Below are positions 57,455-64,000 of a stretch of 64,000 bases of DNA, one piece after another (within the stretch, counting starts at the first letter, position 1; each line of letters opens with the position of its first letter). The translations under genes and the position numbers were made by a program. Source of the DNA: Neobacillus fumarioli NBRC 102428. Lineage in GTDB: Bacteria; Bacillota; Bacilli; Bacillales; Cytobacillaceae. The stretch lies in the NCBI RefSeq assembly GCF_001591485.1, contig NZ_BCUZ01000004.1, forward strand, positions 1 through 64,000, given 5' to 3'. Under the pieces are notes generated by a model that saw only the letters and a program-made list of their open reading frames with translations, had not been told where the DNA came from and searched no databases.

Positions 57455-58486
57455 TTAAATCGCGTCTAACAAGTGGAACATTGGCAAAAGAATCGCTAAA
57501 TACATTGACACAACTATAAATCCGATAAAGAGATAAAGGATCGGCTGAAGCAATTTAAAGCTTTTTTCAATTAAAGTTTCCATTTTCGTTAAACATCTCC
57601 TGCTGAAAAACAGCAACTCTTGTTCAAGCCTTCCATTATCCTGCCCGTGCTTGATTACCATTGGAAATTCTGCCTCAAAGATAGAATAGGATGCCACAAT
57701 TGACTCCAATCTCTCCCCGCCCGCGAGCTTCAACTTAATTTCTTTGCCCAACTGACTATAAAATAATTGTCTTTTGTTATGTTCAAAAAGGAATAATGCT
57801 TCTGAGATGGAAATGCCCCCGGATAATAGGAAACTTAATTGAATGGAAAAATAGTGGTTAAAGAGCAATTTAAGAATTTTTCCAATAATCGGAATGCGAA
57901 CAAGCATGGCTCGCTGCATCAAAATGGAAAATTTGCGGAATACGAAAAAATAGTAAATAGCCGCTATACAAATAAACACAAGCAGCAATTCAATGGCGGT
58001 CGGAAAATATTGATCGAAGGCGTAGATCACTTTCGTAAAAAAATTCTCCTTCAGCCCAAGAGATTTAAACAAATCAGTAAATCTTGGGAGCAGCGTATGC
58101 TCAACGAAAATAAATAGAAAACCAGTAATGGAAAGAAGTACGATTGGATACTGAAGCAGTTTAAACAATTTCTTCATATCCCGATCCTTTAATAATGTCA
58201 GGCTGCTTCCCTCTTGCAATGCTTCAGCAAAGCTGCCGTGTTGTTCGGCAAAATAGACATAGCCGATTAAATCCTTGTTAAATCCTAAACCTTCCAAGAC
58301 ATCATGAAATGGCAATCCTTTTTTCAACTTTACTAAACAATCCTCTAGTTCCTCCTTTCGATAATTAGGTAAAGGCAATGATATAGATACAATTGCTTCA
58401 GCAATTGGATATCCCCTTGACAATAATTCCCCTAATTGTTTCAAAAAATTTGCTTGTTCATTTAATGTCCATTTATGTCTCCTCAT
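57455..58486 (-). CDS. comGB: Competence pilus assembly membrane protein ComGB
   Basis: GspF/PilC-type polytopic membrane platform of the pseudopilus. Three hydrophobic segments (VLLSITGFLFIFVEHTLLP, ELLLVFICIAAIYYFFVF and LYLFIGFIVVSMYLAIL) and two repeated GspF domains. The ATG at 58484-58486 overlaps the end of comGA by 14 bp and gives 343 residues; the open frame reaches 58555 but has no better site. Confidence 0.93.
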   Translation of the reverse strand: MRRHKWTLNEQANFLKQLGELLSRGYPIAEAIVSISLPLPNYRKEELEDCLVKLKKGLPFHDVLEGLGFNKDLIGYVYFAEQHGSFAEALQEGSSLTLLKDRDMKKLFKLLQYPIVLLSITGFLFIFVEHTLLPRFTDLFKSLGLKENFFTKVIYAFDQYFPTAIELLLVFICIAAIYYFFVFRKFSILMQRAMLVRIPIIGKILKLLFNHYFSIQLSFLLSGGISISEALFLFEHNKRQLFYSQLGKEIKLKLAGGERLESIVASYSIFEAEFPMVIKHGQDNGRLEQELLFFSRRCLTKMETLIEKSFKLLQPILYLFIGFIVVSMYLAILLPMFHLLDAI

Positions 58487-59591
58487 AGTTGTACACCAGC
58501 CGATCATATTCCGACATTTTAATATATCCAAGGGCGATTCCCTTACGAATGACATCTTTGACCGTTCGATAATTTACTTCGATCTCTTCGCCTTTGGCCG
58601 CTTTCATGGCTGCAGTTAAGTTTCTTCCTGATAAGAGTTCAAAGACACTTGCCCGTTTCCATCTTCCGTAGGAATAACAATAAGGCAAACAATCCCCATT
58701 GCAAAACGGGCAGGAAAGCTCCACTAATCTCTGGGCAGTGACGGCAATAAGTGTCTGCTCTACCTCAAGCCAATTGACACCAAACTCATGAAGACGGTAA
58801 ACCGCACCCTTGGCATCTCGAGTATGCATCGTGCTGAGCACTAAGTGCCCTGTTAACGAAGCCCTTACAGCAATCTTTGCGGTTTCGGCATCCCTGATTT
58901 CGCCTACCATAATAATGTCAGGATCATGCCGCAAAATCGCCTTTAGCCCGGCAGCATACGTAACGCCAGCTTTTTCATTTACTTGAACCTGCAGAACGGA
59001 ATCATAATTTTTTTCGATTGGGTCTTCAAGGGTAATGACATTGCGATGAAATAAGTGAGCGGTTTCATTCAAGAGGGAATATAATGTCGTGGTTTTCCCA
59101 CTGCCAGTCGGCCCGGTAAAAATAATTAATCCGTGTGCATGTTTTAACAATGCCAGAAGTTTTCTTGTCATTTCCGGAAACAAGGAAAGTTGATGGAAAG
59201 GAATTTGTTCTTGTTGCGGCAAGAGCCGTATTACTAAACTCTCCCGGTTATTGGATGGAAGCGTGGAAAGCCTGAGCCCCATTAACTCACCGTTAACATC
59301 ACAAAAAATTGAACCGTTTTGCGGACGTCTGCGTTCACCGATATCCATATTCGCTATAAATTTAAAATGGGAAATTAATCTGTCGCAATCCTCTTTTGGA
59401 AGTGTCAGTCGAGGAATCAGTTTGTTGGTTAAACGAATTTGTATCAGGGTGTCATCTTTCCGGGGAATAATGTGAAGATCTGTCGCTTGGTTTCTAGCCG
59501 CATCCGCAATAATCCGGTCCGCCAGAATTTCAATATCGCTTACAATAAGAAACACCACCTTTTTTTGTTGTCTCTTAAAGTATTTCGACAC
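58473..59591 (-). CDS. comGA: Competence pilus ATPase ComGA
   Basis: GspE/PilB-type traffic ATPase that drives pseudopilus assembly. Walker A FTGPTGSGKTTTLYSLL, Asp box LEDPIE, Walker B DPDIIMVGEIRDAETA and a His box GHLVLSTMHTRDAKG. The start is uncertain. The GTG at 59589-59591 is 13 nt after AGGAGG and gives 372 residues. By remembered B. subtilis length the protein begins about 16 residues later, near DIEILADRI, where only ATT/GTA codons sit at proper spacing from AGGTGG. Confidence 0.94.
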   Translation of the reverse strand: MSKYFKRQQKKVVFLIVSDIEILADRIIADAARNQATDLHIIPRKDDTLIQIRLTNKLIPRLTLPKEDCDRLISHFKFIANMDIGERRRPQNGSIFCDVNGELMGLRLSTLPSNNRESLVIRLLPQQEQIPFHQLSLFPEMTRKLLALLKHAHGLIIFTGPTGSGKTTTLYSLLNETAHLFHRNVITLEDPIEKNYDSVLQVQVNEKAGVTYAAGLKAILRHDPDIIMVGEIRDAETAKIAVRASLTGHLVLSTMHTRDAKGAVYRLHEFGVNWLEVEQTLIAVTAQRLVELSCPFCNGDCLPYCYSYGRWKRASVFELLSGRNLTAAMKAAKGEEIEVNYRTVKDVIRKGIALGYIKMSEYDRLVYNYEET

Positions 59592-59781
59592 TATTCTTGT
59601 TTTTCCTCCTATTTATTTAAATTTTTTTAAAACAATTGGTGGATAATTCCCGGAATTATCAATCATCATTATTTACTTTGAACTTTTTTGGCCTTTAAAT
59701 AGAAAACTCATACTTTGGGTACAAGTTTGGATTCAACAATAACAGAAATCCTATTATTAACTCTTTAGGAGCGACTCATAC

Positions 59782-59808
59782 AGCATGAGAACAAGTGGTT
59801 CTCATGCT
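59782..59808 (+). terminator. Hairpin between comGA and the siderophore permease gene
   Basis: Stem AGCATGAGA / TCTCATGCT with a 9-nt loop. The T-run (ATTTTTT) follows on the plus strand, where no gene is apparent; the minus-strand gene ending at 59807 abuts it without a U-run. The 215-bp gap to comGA otherwise holds AT-rich sequence with no clear ComK box. Confidence 0.5.
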
Positions 59809-60814
59809 ATTTTTTCAATAACAAATAAATAAAATACGGTGCTCCGATAAAGGAAACGACAATTCCTGCGGGCATGCCATCAGGACTTGCTATATTTCTT
59901 CCAATCGTATCGGCTAAGAGCAGAAGCCAACTTCCGATGAGGACGGCGATTGGAAGAAATAATTGATGTCTCGGTCCTACTAATGCTTTGGCAATATGGG
60001 GGGCCATCAGTCCAATAAAGGAGATGCCTCCTGTTACGGAAACGGCGGAAGCGGCAAGCGCAACCGCGGATAAAAGGAGCATCATTCGTTCCTTTTCGAT
60101 TGCTAGGCCTAAACCGATCGCTACCGGTTCATTTAAGGAAAGAAGATTTAGGCGTTGAGCTTTGTATAAAGTAAAAGGAAGCAGGACAATGAGCCATGGA
60201 AGAATCGCCCAAATAAATGGCCAATCCGTTCCCCAAATGGTTCCAGCAAGCCATTTAGCTATAAAATCTACCTTTTGCCGTTCACTTGAAGAAATAAGGA
60301 CGATCATCACACCCGATAAAGCCATAGAAAATCCGAAACCGGTTAACACAAGCCGTATAGGGGCAAACCCAGAGCTTCGTTTATATGAAAAGATATAAAT
60401 CAGAGAAGTCGTCAATAAGCTGCCTATAAAGGCAGAAATGGGAAGCAAGTATAGAAACGGGCCCACTTCAATTGGAAAATATAAAAAGAAGATGGCAACG
60501 GCCACACCTGCTCCGGAGTTAATTCCGATAATTCCAGGGTCCGCCAACTCATTTCGTGTAATACCTTGCAATATTGAACCCGACAGAGCAAGCGCCATGC
60601 CGGCTAAAAGCGTAATAATGATCCGCGGCAAACGAATAGAGAAAAGGATAAACTCCTCCTGAAATGTCCCTTGCCCGAAAAAAGTTGGCAGCAAGCGTTG
60701 ATATGAAAGTGATGCATCACCAAGTCCCAAACCGGTAGCAACAGTTAGCACAATAAGGACAAGTAAGCTGATAAACGTCAATCGTTGTTTTGTCACCAAA
60801 TCTGCTTGAATCAT
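59807..60814 (-). CDS. Ferric-siderophore ABC transporter permease (FecCD family, YfhA/FhuG-like)
   Basis: Inner-membrane permease of about nine to ten helices, 335 residues. FecCD signatures are RLPRIIITLLAGMALALSGSILQG near residue 60 and GGISFIGLMAPHIAKALVGPRH near residue 265, with GRNIASPDGMPAGIVVSFIGAPYF at the C-terminus. It overlaps the second permease by 4 bp. The heterodimer would import an iron chelate, most likely a hydroxamate/citrate siderophore by similarity of the set to YfiYZ-YfhA with YusV. Confidence 0.93.
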   Translation of the reverse strand: MIQADLVTKQRLTFISLLVLIVLTVATGLGLGDASLSYQRLLPTFFGQGTFQEEFILFSIRLPRIIITLLAGMALALSGSILQGITRNELADPGIIGINSGAGVAVAIFFLYFPIEVGPFLYLLPISAFIGSLLTTSLIYIFSYKRSSGFAPIRLVLTGFGFSMALSGVMIVLISSSERQKVDFIAKWLAGTIWGTDWPFIWAILPWLIVLLPFTLYKAQRLNLLSLNEPVAIGLGLAIEKERMMLLLSAVALAASAVSVTGGISFIGLMAPHIAKALVGPRHQLFLPIAVLIGSWLLLLADTIGRNIASPDGMPAGIVVSFIGAPYFIYLLLKK

Positions 60815-61815
60815 GAAAACTTCCCTCCTTTATGAACTACGAATAAGAAGAAAGGAAGACCAATAACAGCAACAATGGCAGCAATAGGCGTTTCATATGG
60901 CGCGTTGATCGTCCGACCGATTGTATCTGCAAGCAGCATAAAGGAAGCACCAACAATGGCGGACATCGGCAGAATAAAGCGATAGTCCGTTCCAATAATG
61001 GCACGAACGATATGAGGAACCATTAAACCGATAAATGTCATATTCCCGACAAGGGCGACGGAAGCACCGGCTAATAGAATGATGACAATAAAGAGCAAGA
61101 ATTTAATTGTCGCTGTATTTTGCCCTAAGCCAATCGCTAACTCTTCACTTAAACTAAGAACCGTCAGCTGTCTGGACAGCAGGAAGGAAACAATAATTCC
61201 AACGACAATGAAAGGAGCTATGATTTTAAGCTGACTCCATGATACGCCAATTAACCCTCCTGATGTCCACAACGCCACATCTTTTGAAATCTTAAAATAA
61301 AGCCCAACCCCTTGCGCAACAGCACTAAGAAAAGCGGAAACAGCAGCGCCGGCTAACACGATTCGAAGTGGGGAAAGCCCGCCTTTTTTCACTACGCCAA
61401 TGCCGAAGACCATGAACGCACCAACAGCAGCACCGACGAAACAAGCTAACGTAATCGACAAATAATCCGTTGAAGAAACAAAAGCGAGCGTAATAGCTAA
61501 TGCCGAATTAGCACCGAATGTCAAACCAAGCAAGCCGGGATCTGCAAGCGGATTTCTCGTCAATCCTTGCATGATCGCTCCGGAGATGGCAAGAGCAGCT
61601 CCAACGAAAATGCCTGCAACTTCTCTTGGCAAGCGAATGTCACGGATAAGGGAAATATGTTCTGACGAAGCTTGGGATGTCAAAGCGAGCCACACATCTT
61701 TGAATTCCGTATGAGCTGCACCTAAAACACATGCTTCGAAAAAAATGACAGCAAAGATCAAAATAGCTGTTATGAATTTGTAAACATATGGAATCTTATG
61801 TGTTTGTTCTTGCAT
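60811..61815 (-). CDS. Ferric-siderophore ABC transporter permease (FecCD family, YfiZ/FhuB-like)
   Basis: Second FecCD permease of the pair, 334 residues. Signatures are RLPREVAGIFVGAALAISGAIMQG, NPLADPGLLGLTFGANSALA, and GNMTFIGLMVPHIVRAIIGTDYR. C-terminal DTIGRTINAPYETPIAAIVAVIGLPFF. It is 50 bp downstream of the binding-protein gene and coupled to the other permease by a 4-bp overlap. Confidence 0.93.
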   Translation of the reverse strand: MQEQTHKIPYVYKFITAILIFAVIFFEACVLGAAHTEFKDVWLALTSQASSEHISLIRDIRLPREVAGIFVGAALAISGAIMQGLTRNPLADPGLLGLTFGANSALAITLAFVSSTDYLSITLACFVGAAVGAFMVFGIGVVKKGGLSPLRIVLAGAAVSAFLSAVAQGVGLYFKISKDVALWTSGGLIGVSWSQLKIIAPFIVVGIIVSFLLSRQLTVLSLSEELAIGLGQNTATIKFLLFIVIILLAGASVALVGNMTFIGLMVPHIVRAIIGTDYRFILPMSAIVGASFMLLADTIGRTINAPYETPIAAIVAVIGLPFFLFVVHKGGKFS

Positions 61816-61865
61816 GTTTCCTCATCTTCCTATTATGGAAAAGGATTTCTTATTGAAAAGATTTC

Positions 61866-62774
61866 CTATTTACCAAGAAATTTGTTACGAAAGAAATCTA
61901 GTTGGTAATCGAGCGTCAATGGATCGTTAAAATAAAATTCTTTCGCATTGGCAACAAAAACATGATGATTTTTCACTGCCGGAATATTTTTATAGGTAGC
62001 GGTCTCTTCAAAGGACGTTTTTGAATCAATATTTTGACTAATAATCAAGTAATCTCCTGTATACTGCGGAAGAACTTCCGGACTAATAGCGTAGTAGCCC
62101 TGTTTTAGCGCCATTTCTTTCACTTTTTCTGGCATTTTTAATTTCATGGCTTGATAAAGAATTTCAGTTCCTCGTCCCCAGTTATTACCGAAAACGTAAA
62201 GTTGTTTGTCGAAGTTTTCAATAACAGAAACTGTCGCATTTTCACCAATTTTTTCCTTGATTTCTTTGCCCGTTTCTTCGGCACGTTTCTTAAAGTCTTC
62301 AACCCAAGCACGCGCTTCTTTTTCTTTGTTTAATAGTTTTCCAATTTCAATATGCTGGGTTAAATAATCGACTTTTCCATATGTAAATGTAACGGTAGGA
62401 GCTATTTTCTTTAATTTATCAATATTTTTTGTGGTCGATAAGCCAATGATTAAATCCGGTTGTAAGGAAATGATTTTTTCGATATTTTCTTCAGATACTT
62501 CTTGGACATTTTTTAATTTGTCTTGAAAACGTGGGTTCATTTTCGACCATGAATCGACTCCGACAAGTGGGACGCCTAACGCCATGACATTTCCCGCAAA
62601 TGACGACAAGACGATGACACGTTTCGGATGTGCCGGAACTTTAACCGGCCCATTCTCTGACTGGTATATGATCGTATCAGACTTGCTTATCTTTTTGTCA
62701 GTTAAGGGTGAGCTTGAGCAAGCACTAAGTAAAAGTATTAAAAAAAGCAAAAATGGGATGACTTTGTTTCTCAT
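61866..62774 (-). CDS. Ferric-siderophore-binding lipoprotein (YfiY-like)
   Basis: Extracellular substrate-binding lipoprotein of the FepB/BtuF class III fold, 302 residues. Signal peptide with lipobox LLSAC (Cys19). Two lobes connected by a long helix; PKRVIVLSSFAGNVMALGVPLVGVD and IISLQPDLIIGLSTTK are typical. It overlaps the ATPase gene by 4 bp. The exact siderophore cannot be read from sequence. Confidence 0.93.
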   Translation of the reverse strand: MRNKVIPFLLFLILLLSACSSSPLTDKKISKSDTIIYQSENGPVKVPAHPKRVIVLSSFAGNVMALGVPLVGVDSWSKMNPRFQDKLKNVQEVSEENIEKIISLQPDLIIGLSTTKNIDKLKKIAPTVTFTYGKVDYLTQHIEIGKLLNKEKEARAWVEDFKKRAEETGKEIKEKIGENATVSVIENFDKQLYVFGNNWGRGTEILYQAMKLKMPEKVKEMALKQGYYAISPEVLPQYTGDYLIISQNIDSKTSFEETATYKNIPAVKNHHVFVANAKEFYFNDPLTLDYQLDFFRNKFLGK

Positions 62775-63568
62775 ATTGTAACTCCTTTTAATAAGTTATA
62801 GGTCATTAACATCGGTTTATTCGTCCGCGGATCGCGTCCGATTTCAGCATCGATTTGGTAGACTTCTTTGAGTACGTCACGGGTCATTACTTCTTCAGAA
62901 CTTCCGGCTTTCACAATTTGGCCGGTTTTTAACGCGATTATGTAATCAGCAAAGCGTGCTGCTTGGTTTAAATCATGAAGAACCATGACGATTGTACGGC
63001 CTTGTTGAACATTTAGCTTCTCAAGAAGTTCCAATATTTCTAATTGATGAGCCATATCTAAATATGTAGTTGGTTCGTCCAGAAAAATAATGTCCGTATC
63101 TTGAGCAAGTGCCATTGCAATCCAAACACGTTGGCGTTGACCACCGGACAGCGCGTCAACCGACTGATCTTTAAATTCACTCGTTCTGGTCACTTGAAGT
63201 GCCCATTCGATCATCTCATAATCCCTTTTTGTTAATGGACCGAAACCTTTTTGATACGGAAAGCGGCCGTACGAAACAAGTTCAGCAACCGTTAGTCCGC
63301 TTACACTTTCCGGTGTTTGCGGGAGAATCGCCATTTTCCTGGCAAGTGCTTTGGTATTTTCATTAGCGATGTTTTTCCCGTCTAATATCACCGCTCCCGA
63401 TTCATACTTGTGAATTCGTGTGATTGCTTTAAGCAACGTTGATTTTCCGCAGCCATTTGCCCCAATAATAGCGGTAATTTTTCGATCGGGAATTCCAATG
63501 CTGAGATCTTTCACAATAATCCGTTCACCGTAGCCAATGTTTAAATGTTTTGTATATAGTCGGACCAT
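62771..63568 (-). CDS. Ferric-siderophore ABC transporter ATPase (YusV/FecE-like)
   Basis: ABC ATPase of 265 residues. Walker A IGANGCGKST near residue 38, Q-loop ILPQTPES, signature LSGGQRQRVWIA, Walker B DIIFLDEPTTYLD and His switch MVLHDLNQAARFAD. The ATG at 63566-63568 follows GAAAGGA; the longer frame to 63643 runs through the Fur box and is rejected. First gene of the transporter operon, directly behind a perfect Fur box. Confidence 0.95.
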   Translation of the reverse strand: MVRLYTKHLNIGYGERIIVKDLSIGIPDRKITAIIGANGCGKSTLLKAITRIHKYESGAVILDGKNIANENTKALARKMAILPQTPESVSGLTVAELVSYGRFPYQKGFGPLTKRDYEMIEWALQVTRTSEFKDQSVDALSGGQRQRVWIAMALAQDTDIIFLDEPTTYLDMAHQLEILELLEKLNVQQGRTIVMVLHDLNQAARFADYIIALKTGQIVKAGSSEEVMTRDVLKEVYQIDAEIGRDPRTNKPMLMTYNLLKGVTI

Positions 63569-63587
63569 GTTCCTTTCACCCCGTAAT

Positions 63588-63602
63588 TGATAATGATTAT
63601 CA
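63588..63602 (-). promoter_or_regulatory. Fur box of the siderophore transporter operon
   Basis: TGATAATGATTATCA is a perfect 7-1-7 Bacillus Fur box (TGATAATNATTATCA), 20 bp upstream of the ATPase start. It is palindromic and lies in the divergent promoter region shared with the reductase gene. Confidence 0.93.
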
Positions 63603-63686
63603 CTTTCACTTAAAAATATAATGAGATTACACCTTTCTGTCAATTATTTTTCATTGTAAAAGAAAAGAATTCCGTTTATATTTAAT

Positions 63687-63701
63687 TGAGAATGAATTTC
63701 A
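63687..63701 (+). promoter_or_regulatory. Second, weaker Fur box upstream of the reductase gene
   Basis: TGAGAATGAATTTCA matches the 7-1-7 Fur box at 11 of 14 defined positions, about 28 bp before the reductase start. It suggests the divergent gene is also iron-repressed. Confidence 0.6.
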
Positions 63702-63728
63702 TTATCGTATATATAAGGAGAGAATAAT

Positions 63729-64000
63729 ATGAAAACTCAAGATCTTTTTGATGTTACAATAATTGGCGGTGGACCTGCAGGACTTTACGCCGCGTTTTAC
63801 AGTGGATTAAGAGAAATGAAAACAAAGATCATTGAATATCAGGCAGAATTAGGTGGAAAACTGCATACTTACCCCGAAAAAATAATCTGGGACGTCGGTG
63901 GATTGCCGCCTGTTCCCGGGAAGCAATTAAGAGAACAACTGGTCAATCAAGGATTAACCTTTGAACCGGAGATAGTTTTAAATGAAAAAATTGAATGGAT
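63729..64000 (+). CDS. Ferredoxin/flavodoxin-NADP reductase-like flavoprotein, cut by window end
   Basis: The first 90 codons of a thioredoxin-reductase-like FAD enzyme. They show the FAD motif [20 protein letters not shown] and then [18 protein letters not shown] and [12 protein letters not shown], as in YcgT/YumC-type ferredoxin--NADP(+) reductases. No CxxC can be judged because the gene runs off the edge. AAGGAG lies 7-8 nt upstream of the ATG. Divergent from a Fur-boxed siderophore transporter, it may reduce ferric siderophore directly or through a ferredoxin; that role is inferred. Confidence 0.88.
   Translation, partial: MKTQDLFDVTIIGGGPAGLYAAFYSGLREMKTKIIEYQAELGGKLHTYPEKIIWDVGGLPPVPGKQLREQLVNQGLTFEPEIVLNEKIEW

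Noticed and set aside
59592-59806. ComK box before comGA
   Set aside because: The gap is rich in A and T runs, but no pair of AAAA-N5-TTTT boxes at a known spacing is clear to me.
1-64000. tRNA, rRNA, CRISPR arrays and insertion sequences
   Set aside because: I saw no cloverleaf gene, rRNA block, regular repeat-spacer array or transposase frame. The only mobile-type elements are the two group I introns.

Overview
The window reads as a chromosomal segment of a low-GC, endospore-forming member of the Bacillaceae. It carries spo0A, spoIVB, the eight-gene spoIIIA operon and the comG operon, in a gene order that follows the Bacillus subtilis 'yqh-yqi' region closely from memory. Nearly all genes lie on the minus strand. 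Two adenosylcobalamin enzymes (methylmalonyl-CoA mutase and class II ribonucleotide reductase) set it apart from B. subtilis and suggest a B12-using relative. The species cannot be named from the sequence alone.

Layout, low to high coordinate (minus-strand operons read right to left). 1-5.7 kb: bacilliredoxin and the methylmalonyl-CoA mutase module (mutA-mutB-meaB). 5.8-16.1 kb: branched-chain keto-acid operon ptb-bcd-buk-lpdV-bkdAA-bkdAB-bkdB, with a textbook sigma-54 promoter and its activator bkdR upstream. 16.2-31.4 kb: yqzF, a glycerophosphodiesterase, spo0A, spoIVB, recN, argR, tlyA, dxs, ispA, xseBA, folD, nusB, yqhY, accC, accB. 31.6-36.8 kb: spoIIIAA-AH under a sigma-E-like promoter. 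36.9-42.4 kb: efp, an aminopeptidase, yqhR, yqhQ, yqhP, a patatin-like protein and an NlpC/P60 hydrolase. 42.5-46.6 kb: the split nrdJ gene. 46.9-55.5 kb: lipM, yqhL, the glycine cleavage genes gcvT-gcvPA-gcvPB behind a tandem glycine riboswitch, the helicase yqhH, yqhG and yqzE. 55.6-59.6 kb: comGA-GG. 59.8-64 kb: a Fur-boxed ferric-siderophore ABC transporter and, divergently, a ferredoxin/flavodoxin reductase-like flavoprotein cut by the window edge.

Functional links: leucine, isoleucine and valine skeletons pass through Bcd and the Bkd complex; propionyl-CoA from Ile/Val can then reach succinyl-CoA through MutAB. Bkd E2 and the glycine cleavage system both need lipoate, which LipM helps install.

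Most notable: nrdJ is interrupted by two group I introns. Intron 1 (1174 nt) carries a LAGLIDADG homing endonuclease ORF in the P8 region, broken by a single in-frame TGA. Intron 2 (278 nt) has no ORF and splits the catalytic NPCG|E motif. For both, splice sites, internal guide sequences with a terminal U.G pair and P7 pairings can be read directly, and joining the exons restores one 850-residue enzyme. Other points of interest are a spoIIIAD gene whose only sensible start is ATT, NrdR-like boxes and a possible attenuator ahead of nrdJ, and a dyad upstream of the sigma-54 promoter that may be the BkdR site.
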